Made by a program: the position numbers and the translations under genes. A DNA stretch of 64,000 nt, taken from assembly GCA_010094045.1 (NCBI GenBank), contig ML986587.1, positions 372,001-436,000 on the forward strand, read 5' to 3'. Each line of letters opens with the position of its first letter. Position 1 is the first letter of the stretch. The stretch is from Lojkania enalia (Eukaryota > Ascomycota > Dothideomycetes > Pleosporales). Of this stretch, positions 33,406-44,515 are shown piece after piece. The notes below the pieces were generated by a model. The model was not told the DNA's origin, did not search any database, and was given only the letters and a program-made list of their open reading frames with translations.

Positions 33406-35694
33406 TCAATTGACGTCCATACCATCATCCTCACCCTCTTCCTCGCCTTCCTCATCAACCGCCACCACCCCCGCGCTGCCTAAGCTTCGTTTTCTGGTAC
33501 TACCAAAATTACCAAAAGGGCGGTTCAGCGCGCCCAAGAGTTCTAGCTCCTCGCCGCCAACTACCCTAGAATCGACATCCGACTCGGAACAAAGCTCAAT
33601 AAGGCTGGCATGGTTCAAGTTTTTGAAGCTAGCTGTACGGACAACACGACCCCAATTTTGCAAGCAGAATGCAGCGGCACGGCGCTTGAGCCACTCCTCA
33701 TTTGCGGTGCTAGCTCGCTCCCAAATCGTAGCGGCATGCTCAATGTCAAGTTCCCGGCCGAGGCGGTGGACACAAAGCAGACGCAGGCGAGGCATGTCAT
33801 AGATGTTGGCCATAACCAACATGCCCGCGACGTCGTTTAGATTAGGGCCATTCTGCGGATGGGGGGCGATGCTGTCGGTGTAGAGATAGAAAAGGAAAGC
33901 GCGTACAGCGGAGTAGGGCTCAGGGATATGCATCTTCTTTGAATGGAACTCGGACATTTGCGCGGACCAAAGACGAGCAAAGTGTGGCCACCGAGCATGA
34001 AGGATCAGTTTGTGAACGTGAATTGGGCGAGAGACAGGGGCCATGGCATTGCTTGTCGGGTTCGCTTCTGTACTAGGTGATGCATCGTAGTCCATGTCAT
34101 CTGGGTCAGCGGTGATGATGAAATCTGCCCCACTCCCCGACTCTGGTGGTTGATCGAAGGTCAGTGAAAGGTCTGCTCCTATGCCCGTAAGGTGTGACGA
34201 GACATTTGCATCTGAAGATGGCATCTTCGGGCGAGAATCTGTTGCAAGCTCGTTTCCAAGAATGCCATATTTGCGAAGATCGATAGCGAGCACATCACTG
34301 AGATATTCGCTAGCGGAGACTCCATTCCCATCAGCAGAGGGCTCAACCGAACTTCCCAGAAGCCACGCGTGAGTTCCTTCCGCATTTACGGTGCAGTAAT
34401 GCCATCGAAAGTTTGGACTATACAAGTCTTTACCATCAGCCAACTTTTGCCAGCGGAGTGTATCCAGCTCCAGGCTAGAAAGACTCGTTTCACACGTAAG
34501 CTCGGCAGGGGTGACGAAATCAAGCATGCATCCCGATGAGAACACATGGAAGTGCATACCTGCTGCTTGGGAAGGTAGGTTGGGACTGGAATGGAATTTA
34601 AGCGAGGAAATAGAGCCCGGCGCCGCATAGGGCGATCTTGATGCGCTCGATGCGCTTGGGTAGGACTGGACGCTGGAGTTTGCGACATAGCCGGTGCTGC
34701 CGGTAGCCGGTTGTCCAGAAGCATTGTTGGGGAAACGACTGTATCTGGAAGAGATCATTTGTCTATCACCGGTACCATAGGTCATGGCATTCTCAAAGCC
34801 AGGGCTTCCCCGTAGATCCAGCCACCAGATTTCATTGTTCTTCTCCATTTCATCATTGATGCCCCCAAAGATCCAGATCCTGCCATTCCAGATCCAGCTC
34901 GCATGATCATAACGTGGGACAAACTTCCAAGAGCGAGACCATGTCCAGGTCTTGAGGTCCAAGAAGCAGATATCGTCCAGCACGCTGTCATGCCCAGTTT
35001 GCCCTCCGCTAATGTATAGCTTGTCATCGTATATGACAGCCGAATGTCGAGCCCTTCCTCGCGGCGGCGTGCCGTGAATTTCCGGTTGGGTCCAGTATGC
35101 CGTCTTAAGGTCGAAAACAATCACATCAGAAAGGTGCTGGCGGTGCTCGTTCTCACCTCCGAAAACGAGGAGCTTGTCGCCTTGCCAAAGGCTGGCAGTG
35201 TGACCTAATAATAACACATGAGCACAACAAAAATCCGAATTTGGGCATGGAAGACGTACCCATTCGAACACCTGGTATGTCGCCGAAATTGTCGACCAAA
35301 CTCCATTGTCGGCAGGCTAAGTTCAATTTCAAAACATGGTTGTAGACTTTCAGAATTAGTCACGACGAAACAAAACGACTTATTCAACCATCTGGAATTT
35401 ACCTTCATCGGTATATTGATCAAACCCGCCAAAGGCGTACATCATATCATTGCCAACATAGGTGACCGAGGCATTAACCAAGCAAGCGGGCTTGGCACCG
35501 ACGGTTGTGATGATCTTTGGCTTGTAGCCATCCGAGGTGGACTTTCGGTTCCTCACAGGGCTTGCAGTCATGAGGAACGTATTATTCGAGCTGCTAGAAG
35601 CAGGAGTAGTCGCGATCGCGGGAGAGGGGGTGTTGTTAGGAGCGGGGGGGTTAGTGGAGAAGAGGGAGTTGGCAGGAAAGGCAGGCTGAGCCAT
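33406..35694 (-). CDS. Kelch-repeat protein with C-terminal BTB domain
   Basis: The exons are 35694-35403, 35346-35260 and 35204-33406 (introns 56 and 55 nt), giving 725 residues. The N-terminus is low-complexity (Ser/Thr/Pro/Asn). Kelch blades follow from about residue 65: MMYAFGGFDQYTDEG, LLVFGGENEHRQHLSDV, KLYISGGQTGHDSVLDD and IWIFGGINDEMEKNNEIW, each with the GG and the downstream W or Y. After a Ser-rich linker with an acidic patch comes a BTB/POZ domain from about residue 523 (VHKLILHARWPHFARLW), with a BACK-like tail containing VMANIYDMPRLRLLCVHRL, and an acidic C-terminal end. This Kelch-then-BTB order is the reverse of Cullin-3 adaptor KLHL proteins and resembles S. pombe Ral2, an activator of Ras signalling. 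That link is by architecture only. It shares a 561-bp promoter with Cdc20. Confidence 0.88.
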
Positions 35695-36255
35695 TGGGTT
35701 AATCACACGACATGTAGGGAAAAGCGAGGAGCATTTAGAATTGTAAAACGTGCGGAGAGGGTCGTGGCGCCGCTATGAAGCGTGAGGGAATGTGTAAACG
35801 GAGGCTGACCTGTCTCTTGACAAAACCGGGCGGTGAAGGGGGCTGGTGGCAGAATCCTGCTTCGGGCAAGCGCCGCCCAAGAATTCTCCGAAAGGGCAAC
35901 CACGTGATGTCATCGGCTGCCCAACCGAGCGCAGGGATCATGTCTCTCGTCGCCGTGTCAACGCGAGCTAATAAACAAACGCTATATAATCTCAACTGAG
36001 CCTTCCCTTCCATATTCCCTCCTCACCTTCTCCCCTACCTCTCTACTCCGCTCTCCTCCACATCTCTTTGCATCTCGCATACCAGCTCAAATTACATTCG
36101 AATCAATACTTCAAAGCATCAGTTACATACACCATTGTCTAATACTAATTATACCATTACAGCAGGAAACCCATAAAATCATACTGTATGACTGCGCTAT
36201 ATGCATTGCATAATATGCCTTGGCTAATATGGAATAGTAGGAGAGCTCCACAGTC
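35695..36255. promoter_or_regulatory. Divergent promoter of Kelch-BTB and Cdc20 genes
   Basis: The 561-bp spacer contains a TATA-like TATATAA at about 35983-35989, followed by a strongly pyrimidine-rich tract at about 36001-36080. That is the usual layout of a fungal transcription start for the plus-strand gene. The leader of Cdc20 then contains several upstream ATGs (separate entry). Confidence 0.55.
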
Positions 36256-36277
36256 ATGGCTAGCCCAGCAGTCTTGA
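36188..36277 (+). promoter_or_regulatory. Upstream open reading frames before Cdc20
   Basis: Four ATGs precede the Cdc20 start. The ATG at 36188 opens a 29-codon frame that overlaps the Cdc20 start out of frame and ends at 36277; the ATG at 36215 is in the same frame. The ATG at 36201 gives an 8-codon frame ending 36227. The ATG at 36229 gives a two-codon frame (ATG GAA TAG) ending at 36237, in frame with Cdc20. If the transcript begins near 36010 as the TATA suggests, these would reduce translation of Cdc20. A leader intron removing them cannot be excluded; a possible acceptor CTAATACTAAT..CAG ends near 36163, upstream of the ATGs. Confidence 0.5.
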
Positions 36278-38046
36278 CCCCGGTCAAGAGCCGTTCATCA
36301 GTCTTCTCCACCCGCACCGCTGGCGGTCGGATGCCGTTGACGCCCTCTCCCCGCACACCACGAACACAGACTCCCGATGTGCAGGCACACGAGTCTATTC
36401 ATGGCGGCAACTTCATGTCACGCCTTCAGCGTTCCATCTCCAAGACTACCCGAGATTCCCCCAAGTCAAACATAGCACGGTCAACACAATCGCCGCGAAG
36501 GCTAGAGCTCGGCGTGTCGGACTGGACGTTGACCGGCACTTCATCAGCGACAACTAAGACACCTGCCAAGTCAAAGAAAGATGGCACCATCAGATCGCGA
36601 TCCACCAAGACGAGAATAGCATACAACGCCGCCGACCGATTTATTCCGAACCGGACTGCAAGCGAAGCTATCTGCAACGTTGGCACAGGCAAGCTCGACC
36701 TCGAGCAGCGACCAAAGTCCAGCTCAGCACCCAGCGAAGGCTCAGTAGTGTTGGCCAATGCTGCTAGTGCTTTCGACTTAGGTGGTCGGGGGTCAGAGGA
36801 GGATGCCACGCTCTCATTGGAAGGCCTCAGTCTTGACGATAACGACGAGGACGACAGACCCAAGTCCAAGCGATCACCAAGCGGTGTCGCGTACCAATCA
36901 TCATTAGCATCAGCATGTGGAGTGAACCTTAACACTCGTATTCTCGCCTTCAAGCCCGCACCACCGGAGTCGTCCAAACCCATCGACCTCCGATCACAAT
37001 ACAACCGTCCCCTCAAGCCTGCCAGTAGCGTCAATGCACAAGCTCGTCGCCGTATTCCATCAGCACCCGAGCGGGTCCTTGATGCTCCTGGTCTTGTTGA
37101 CGACTATTACCTCAACCTCCTCGACTGGTCTTCCGGCAACCAAGTAGCCATTGGCCTCGAGCGATCAGTCTATATCTGGTCCGCAGACAGCGGCTCCGTA
37201 GCTTCTCTGCTGGAGTGTCCACAAGACACCTATATCTCCTCCGTCAAATGGTCGGGTGATGGCGCCTACGTTGGCGTTGGCCTAGGTACCGGCGAGGTAC
37301 AGATCTGGGATGTTGAGGAAGGTACTAAGTTACGCAGCATGTTCGGCCACGAGACCCGTGTCGGCGTCCAAGGCTGGAACAAGCATATTCTTTCAACCGG
37401 TGCTCGATCTGGCCTCATCTTTAACCACGATGTTCGCATCGCCCAGCACAAAGTCGCAGAGCTTGTCTCACACACTGGCGAAGTTTGCGGCCTCGAATGG
37501 CGTGCGGATGGTGCCCAACTCGCAACCGGTGCCAACGACAATCTCGTCTGCATCTGGGACGCTCGATCTCTCGCAGCTCCCAAGTTCACTAAGACGAATC
37601 ATCGCGCTGCCGTCAAGGCTGTCTCGTGGTGCCCCTGGCAATCCAACCTCCTCGCCACCGGTGGTGGGTCCAACGATCGCCAAATCTTCTTCTGGAACAC
37701 GACCACCGGCGCCCGTATCAACCACATCCCCACTGATTCGCAGGTTACCAGCTTGCGCTGGAGCACCCACTACAAGGAGATTGTAAGCAGCGGCGGGTTC
37801 CCAGATAACAGTCTCAGCATCTGGAGCTATCCATCCGGCGTCAAGAACATGGAAGTTCCAGCCCACGAGTCGAGGGTTCTGCATTCGTGTTTGAGCCCAG
37901 ATGGTCAAATGTTGGCGACTGCAGCGGCGGATGAGAGCTTAAAGTTTTGGAAGATCTTTGAGAAGAAGCCTGGCCAACCGAGCGTGGTTCAGGCGGGACA
38001 GGCGCAGGCGAAGCAGAGTGTTGTCAAGCAGATGACTATTCGCTAG
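36256..38046 (+). CDS. Cdc20/Fizzy-family activator of the anaphase-promoting complex
   Basis: This is a WD40 substrate adaptor that activates the APC/C ubiquitin ligase to trigger anaphase. It is a single exon of 596 residues. The C-box DRFIPNR is at residues 127-133. A long acidic/Ser-rich linker follows, then a Cdc20-type lead-in (RRIPSAPERVLDAPGLVDDY) at about 270-290. Seven WD blades fill about 295-570, with VYIWSADSG, QIWDVEEGT, CIWDARSLA, IFFWNTTTG and LKFWKIFEKK. The protein ends in Ile-Arg, the tail that docks on TPR subunits of the APC/C. No KEN box was seen. The lead-in and IR tail support Cdc20/Slp1 rather than a general WD protein; the distinction from Cdh1/Fzr is less certain and rests on the divergent N-terminus. 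Translation may be dampened by upstream ATGs in the leader. Confidence 0.9.
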   Translation: MASPAVLTPVKSRSSVFSTRTAGGRMPLTPSPRTPRTQTPDVQAHESIHGGNFMSRLQRSISKTTRDSPKSNIARSTQSPRRLELGVSDWTLTGTSSATTKTPAKSKKDGTIRSRSTKTRIAYNAADRFIPNRTASEAICNVGTGKLDLEQRPKSSSAPSEGSVVLANAASAFDLGGRGSEEDATLSLEGLSLDDNDEDDRPKSKRSPSGVAYQSSLASACGVNLNTRILAFKPAPPESSKPIDLRSQYNRPLKPASSVNAQARRRIPSAPERVLDAPGLVDDYYLNLLDWSSGNQVAIGLERSVYIWSADSGSVASLLECPQDTYISSVKWSGDGAYVGVGLGTGEVQIWDVEEGTKLRSMFGHETRVGVQGWNKHILSTGARSGLIFNHDVRIAQHKVAELVSHTGEVCGLEWRADGAQLATGANDNLVCIWDARSLAAPKFTKTNHRAAVKAVSWCPWQSNLLATGGGSNDRQIFFWNTTTGARINHIPTDSQVTSLRWSTHYKEIVSSGGFPDNSLSIWSYPSGVKNMEVPAHESRVLHSCLSPDGQMLATAAADESLKFWKIFEKKPGQPSVVQAGQAQAKQSVVKQMTIR

Positions 38047-41000
38047 ATCTCTAGCTCGGAGAAGCGATAATGGACTAGTAATGGAAAGAGTACACACATC
38101 AACGCTAATGGCTTGCACAGTTAGGATCCGCAGGTCTTGACGCTGGTGCATATACTACAATCAAATTAACGAGGCTTGCGCAATGGAGCCAAATAATCCG
38201 ACTCTACGCGCAATGGTAAGTTGGTAAGTATCACTCTCGTCCGGGTATGTGACGCGGTTCATAACACAATGGCACCTCCACTACCTCGGAAACTTGAGAT
38301 TGGCTGGGTTCGCATCTGGACTCTATCCGTTAGCGAGGCGTCTCGGAAGCATTGGCGGTGTTGGCGGTCTTTCGAGCGTTTACGTTATCATGAGTGCAAG
38401 ACGGATATGGGTTCACGAGTTATGATTTTCTGGCTCAGTCGGTCAATTGGTTATTGTCTGGTTTTCGGTGTATGATACGTGCTATTCCATAGTACAATAA
38501 GTCACCATCCTTTCGGGTTGTCTATCGTAAATTTAGGAATACTTTCCCCTGCTCGTGAAGATTACGAGTTGATCGCTGGGCGCAAATATGATCAATTCAG
38601 GTGTGCGACGAGTAGGTCTAATCATGTGCGTTTACTAAGCGAGGCGAAATGCGTTCTTGGAATACATTCCATTGCTCCATCATTGTGCCCAATTGTAGAA
38701 TAAACCCCCCCCCCCCCCCCGGCTCTTGCGTGTTCTCCGCTGGAAATTCAAAGACGTAGCGTTGTTGTTCTTGAAAATTTAGATCTAAATGGTTGGGTTC
38801 GAAGGAGGAAATGAAAAAGAGATAGTAACAGTTCGAATGAGGACTTTAACTAGGCAAAGCAGGTTCTATCAAGCAAGGACATCATGAGGAAGAGGAGAAA
38901 GAAGTGTTGACTGTTCTAGCGTTCGCAAACCGATCTCTAAAAAGCATCATCAATATTGCACGGACGTAAAGTCTAGACAACATTATGCAAGGCTAGTGCA
39001 CAGCCTTCATGTTGCTAAAGGTGTATTGCTCATCATTGATGCTGTCACGTACCCACTAAACAAGGTTCTCCCTTAGCTCGAATTGCTCTTATACAAGCCC
39101 AGCCTAATAGAGAAGAACGCAATCCTACCAAATAGTAGCAACAGAACAGGGACAGCTTTAACCGAACCGATCCGTATATATATCTCTAGAATATCATTAA
39201 CATGGTTTCCACCCTTGGTCTTGAACATTTCATCAAATCCCTCATACGCGGCCTCCGGCGTTGCGGGAAGTAGCTTAGAAAGCAACCACTCTCGCCGAAG
39301 ATTGTTCTTCTTCTCCGAAACGACTCTATAAGGTTTTAATACCGTTTTCTATTCAAATTTTTTGACTCGGCTTTTCGAAGAAGAAACCGCCGGAGACTCA
39401 ATTTGTATACAATCAGCTGGGTTCGACTCCTATTTGTCCTCATTGCCAACGGTTCGTCCGGGATCCGAACTTACATGATTCGGTTCACGAGAGCATCCCA
39501 ATCTGGGAAGACCTCGCTGGTGGCCCAGATTCCTCATTGCCGAATGATAAGGAGCATCCATTCTATAACATGAAAACGAGACAAAATGAGACAACGCTGG
39601 TATAAATTGAGAAAAATCATGATGACGAGGGGAGCATCAAACTTGAAGGCTCGACCGCGGAGCATGAGCCCCAGAAGACAGCAGAGACTAATCAAGAAGA
39701 ATGCAATGAACATGCGTCAAATGCAGAAATGATATATGTAAGGACTAGCCTCGATATGACGGAACAGTCGATCAAATCGTATATAACTCCTTGACCCTCA
39801 ACAGATAGTAGTCAATGCAGTCCTCTTCATCTGTCCTAACACCTTAAAATATTGGGTCGTCGCGATTAGGGACACATTCGGGCTATTCCAAATACGAAGC
39901 TTGTTAAGGGATTGCTCATATCGTAAAAAGTGCCGGGCTGTCGCTCACATAGAGGGCTTTTTCTATCATGTTGCCATAATGAAAAATTAGATGGATGGAC
40001 AGAGGCAAGGCTTTGTAATAGAGATTCCCGCTGTCAGCACGGCACGTCGTTGGCGGAACGGTGATGCACATAATTTCCGACCTAACGCTGCAAGTACCAT
40101 ATGCATCCGCCAGAAGACAGCGGAAAGGGTTCCTGAACCTGAAATTATTGCTTGTGATGATAGCTCCCGGAATGAACTCGGCACCCCTGTCATTTACCTG
40201 AAGAAACTGCAGGGCAAGCCTGCATGAAATATCTGGTATAATTCATCGGAAGCACTTGAGCATAATACAGAGTTTCCGGGGCAGACTGCCCTTCGAAGGA
40301 GATCGAGAAGAAACGCATTACTTTCTTGAAGTCACTAGCTTGCATAATAGCTAAAATCCAACTTTTGTAGTTTGATAAAATTAGTTTGCCATGTTTCGAC
40401 GATTACAGCAGCCCCAAAGAACCGCTGATAATCTCGCATTGCTTCAAATGGCAGCATTCCGAGAGGGTTAGACCGGGAGATCTCGACACGACGAAGACAC
40501 TTTTTGGACGCGGGCCCTTTAACTCCACTCGAGAATACTTTAGCTGCAATCTCGATGTCAAGTTCCCTGTGCCACCGATCATAGACGAAGGCAACTTTAA
40601 AATAGACGAACAATCGAACATAGGCTATTATTGCGGCATCCGAAGAGTTCTCGACATAATTTTCAATAGCCCCCCATCGCCTCTTCTTCGTCCCTCTCGA
40701 CGGACAAGGAATCAATCGTCCTCACATCTCGACCAAGACCTCCAAAACATTCTCAACAAATACGCTGGTAATGTAACTGGTATCATTTACTAGGACTTTT
40801 GCATGACAGCCCACGGTGTATTGGATATGCCTCTGTACAAGTCTTTTCGCGCAAAGACCGGTGCCCTAACTTCACGCTCGATGACTTTCCGCATCGATCT
40901 TTAAGCCTGGAGTGCTATCGGAGGGTGGACGCTGATGCTCTCAGAAACGCGGGATTTCGAATACGTCAAATTAGAACTTTTTCAATCCGCGCCTGCGCAG

Positions 41001-41658
41001 TTACTTTGACAGTGTTTCGTTCTGTGTCTCGTCAAACCCGTGAAAATTTTCTCCTGAGGCAAAAATCACTTCTGTTTATATCGATACATATCTAAGCAGC
41101 TGTGAGTGGGCTCACCAAGATGGGGACGAATTGATGATACGATTGCACTGCTGCCGAACACAAAACCTCCATCTATACAAGCGCGACCCCTTAAACCACC
41201 GATACTACTGTAAAAACCCCACCCCATTCATCTATCTAATATCCTTAGCCCACCGCAAACACCTATCCAAAACATACACGTCAACTCCATCCCTATCTCC
41301 CTCACAGCTATACCAAGCCTAGTTAAGCAATCACAACCTCCGCACGACGCCAAAATAACCTTCCGCCCCATTTATCCAAAAGTCTTCAATCACCACAAAA
41401 CTAGACTAGACCCCTACTACCCCAAGGACACACCTCCTCCTAAACAGAATGAACAAGCAAAAAAAAATATTTCATCACACCATCTACGCAATAAATCACA
41501 CCCTAACATCACACAACAGCACAGTTCAAATAAGAACAAAAAGCTGATAACCCTACACATCGCTCCCCCATCCCAGACATTCCCACTCCAAACCCTGCCC
41601 ATACATTCCTGCCTAGCCCACTCACAATTCCCCTTCTCTCCCGCCGCCCCCACCATAT
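38047..41658. other. Gene-poor stretch with weak coding relics
   Basis: A run of 16 C lies at 38705-38720. At about 39400-39600 a plus-strand frame reads like a protein N-terminus with a C-x2-C motif (GSTPICPHCQRFVRDPN, VHESIPIWEDLAGGPDSSL) and ends at a TAA. More stop-broken coding-like sequence continues to about 40230 (NTLKYWVVAIRDTFGLFQIR, ERVPEPEIIACDDSSRNELG). I cannot assign a family; a decayed accessory gene is the best guess. From 40240 to 41658 nothing stands out. The final part is the 3' flank of the D-lactate dehydrogenase gene. Confidence 0.35.
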
Positions 41659-43623
41659 CTACCACTCCTCTACCTCTCCCCTCTCTGGCCTCTGCACGCG
41701 CACAATTTTATCACAATTAAGCAAGCACAGCGGATCGAACGCCAGCTTGAGCCTCCTCATCGCATCCACCGTCTCCGTACCCAATTCATGGGTCAGATAA
41801 TCGCGTTTCACGAGGCCGATGCCATGTTCGCCCGTCGCTGTGCCCTCGAGTTTGATGGCGCGCTTGACCATGTTGTGCACGAGATGCTTCGCCTTTTCGA
41901 AGTCTGTGCTTTTGTTGTAGAGGAGTATGGCTGCGTTGCATTAGCATTCTGGTTTTCCCCAAAGGAAAAAGGAAGGAGGAGGGGAAGGAAATGGATGACA
42001 AGGAACGGTGTCAAGACTCACAATGGAAATTCCCATCCCCAACATGCCCCACAATTGAGCCCAGCAAGCCCGACTTCCTTATCTCCTCCTTTGTCTCCTC
42101 GATGATGGTCGGCAGCCTCGATATCGGCACCGCCACGTCCGTTGTCCACACTGCCATGTCCTCGCCCTCGCTCTTGGCTAGCACGCTCCACAGAGCCTCC
42201 TTCCTCGCGCTCCATAGCTCCTCCTGCTCCGCCTTGTTCTTGGCAAACTCGAAGCTCTTGCTCCCAGTCGCCTTGGCCATCTTTTGCACCTGCGTGATCT
42301 GCTCCTTGACTGAGGAGGGCGTGCCTGCAAATTTGAAGAAGAGCGTTGGCTCCGCGCGCCATTCCTTGGTGGTGCTACCAGCGTCGTTTATGCATTGCAT
42401 CTGTACGTCGTCTAAGATTTCGATGGCGGCGATTGGGACGCCGGCCTCGACGACTTTAAAGACGCAATCTGCTGCATTGCGGACGCTTGGGAACGCACAG
42501 ACGGCGACGCTGGTATGCTGTGGCTTGACAGTAACCTTGAGCGTAGCTTCAGTGACGAGACCGAGCGTTCCTTCGCTGCCAACGAACATGCGCGTGAGGT
42601 CGTAACCTGCAGACGATTTCCGTGGTCGTTGACGTGTCTTGATGATTGTGCCGTCGGCCAGAACGACGGTCAGGGACAATACCCAGTCCTTCATTGTGCC
42701 GTAGCGGTACGCATTCGTGCCCGAACATCCCGTCCCCACCATTCCTCCAATCATCGCTCCAGGACCTGGGTCCGGAGGGAAGAAGAGGTTGGATTTAGCG
42801 AGTTCTTCGTTGAGAAGTTCCCAGCCTACCGCAGGCTGGACTACAACATCCAGATCTTCAGCATGAAGCGCAAGGATTTTATCCATTCGCGAGAAATCAA
42901 TGCAGATGCCTCCTCTCGTAGCTGCAAAATGGCCTTCTAGACTGGTTCCCCCAGAGTACGCTGTTACAGGAATCTTGCGCTCGTGGCAGATCCTCATGAT
43001 GGCGCTGACCTCGATTGTATCCTTGGGCTTGACGACACAAAAAGGGACATCGCTGGGCTCCGCGGGGTGTGAAGACCACGACGATCCTGCATGCGACTCC
43101 AGCTCAGACGGCTCAAGCGACATATTCTCCCTCCCGATAATATCCCGAATATCTATCCATGCCGCCTCCATATTCGCCTCCGAAATATTATGTTTCGGCG
43201 GCTCTGTTGTATGTAGCGGGGTCGTTGACGACGTATCCGGTTTCGTATGCTTGTACTGACCAAAATAATACCCTGTCCCCAAAGAGAAGAAAATGACTGT
43301 AGGTTCCATTAGTTAGCCTGTCAATTGGTGAGAAGGGGCGCGGCATGGACCGTACGAAAGACTACTGCACGAGACCAGGGTTTTTGCAGGGCTTTATGTT
43401 CAGTCGCAATTCGCTCCTGATCCTCCCTTTCTTTTGCTATGCGCTTTGCCATGCTCTCGAACATTTGCGGATAGAACGGCGCAACATCTTCCCTCTTCTT
43501 TTTCTCGTCGCTTGACCATCTCCGCTGGGGTTGCGCAGAACATCGCGGGAGTAGCGCTGGGATGGGGGATCTACACCCGCTCCGAAGAGCGATTGAAACC
43601 CTGGATAGGCTTCTAAGAGACAT
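41659..43623 (-). CDS. DLD1: Mitochondrial D-lactate dehydrogenase (cytochrome, FAD-linked)
   Basis: This enzyme oxidises D-lactate to pyruvate and passes electrons to cytochrome c. The exons are 43623-43356, 43296-42022 and 41930-41659, giving 604 residues; donors are GTACGG and GTGAGT, and the joined frame is continuous. The N-terminus (MSLRSLSRVSIALRSG) is Arg/Ser-rich without acids, as in a mitochondrial targeting sequence, and a hydrophobic inner-membrane segment follows (VVFLIFFSLGTGYYFG). The FAD-binding domain runs from about residue 170 (FCVVKPKDTIEVSAIMRICH, TAYSGGTSLEGHF, PPDPGPGAMIGGMVGTGCSG). The C-terminal FAD-oxidase domain contains HVGDGNFH (about residue 512), which is split by intron 2, and GTATGEHGIG (about 548). 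Length and order fit yeast Dld1. The frame is open 54 codons upstream of the chosen ATG, but targeting features favour 43623. Confidence 0.93.
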
Positions 43624-44515
43624 TATGGGATGTAGGGAATGAAGAACATGGTATATATGCTTAGGGCTGAGATGCGGGGAGCTTGAAGGAGCTCGAGCTA
43701 CCAGGTCGGAGGTTGTTGTGCCAAGCAATTTTTTGGGTATCAGGGTCGGGGTAGCTTTTGACCGATCCAATGAGGATTGCAGCACTCCGCATCGTGCGGT
43801 TGTCTAACGGCTTGGATGCAGTTTTTAGTGTTGCCCTCCCTTTAAAATCGGTTACTCAGGTTCTAGATTTCACATTGTGCTCGGTTATCTCAACGGGTAG
43901 ATGGAGAACTGATCAATGAGATGATAGGAATAAGCATGCAATTGGAATAGCTCAATGACCTAATGCCAGAGCGAAGAGAGAAAACATCCAAGATTCAAAA
44001 TCCAGACCCAATGCAGCGAGCGCTGCAGCGAATGCTTACAGTGTAGCTCGAATTCCATCCTTATAGATAGCACCGTCCCAATTCATAAAATAGTTAGTGG
44101 ATGCGGTCCCGTAACCAGTTCCTCCCGCTGCGCCCAAACAGGAAGAAGCCGTCCCTAACGATGCCGAGTGCATATGTGTATCCTTGGTGAATATACTCGC
44201 CATGCATGCAGTGCGAAAAGAAGAGAAAACCATTGCTTCGTAAAACCCATGATCATGAACCCGTACACCATGCTGTAATAATGTGAAAAGATGTGAAAAA
44301 ATATGGGGGTATTGATGGGACGAGAAAGGATGAGAAAGGACGGAGGTATGCTGTCTAAAATCCCAAGACGATGGGATGTAGAATACCGATAGTGATGACA
44401 TGTTCCAATGGCGAAAGATGTTAGATGCAAGTCATTGCGAACGATCGACCGGTGGGGGATGATGGTACCAGGCGTATGCACGGTAAACGTGGCAAATACC
44501 ACGAGGCCCAATCAA
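43624..44515. other. Intergenic, nothing identified
   Basis: This holds the promoter of the D-lactate dehydrogenase gene and the 3' flank of the gene at 44516. Minus-strand frames at 44036-44511 are rich in His, Ser and Phe, overlap each other, and have no domain. Confidence 0.55.

Noticed and set aside
36426..37034. Minus-strand frame of 202 codons
   Set aside because: Antisense to the Cdc20 N-terminal region, with no independent support.
42018..42362. Minus-strand frame of 114 codons
   Set aside because: Shadow of the D-lactate dehydrogenase exon in another frame.
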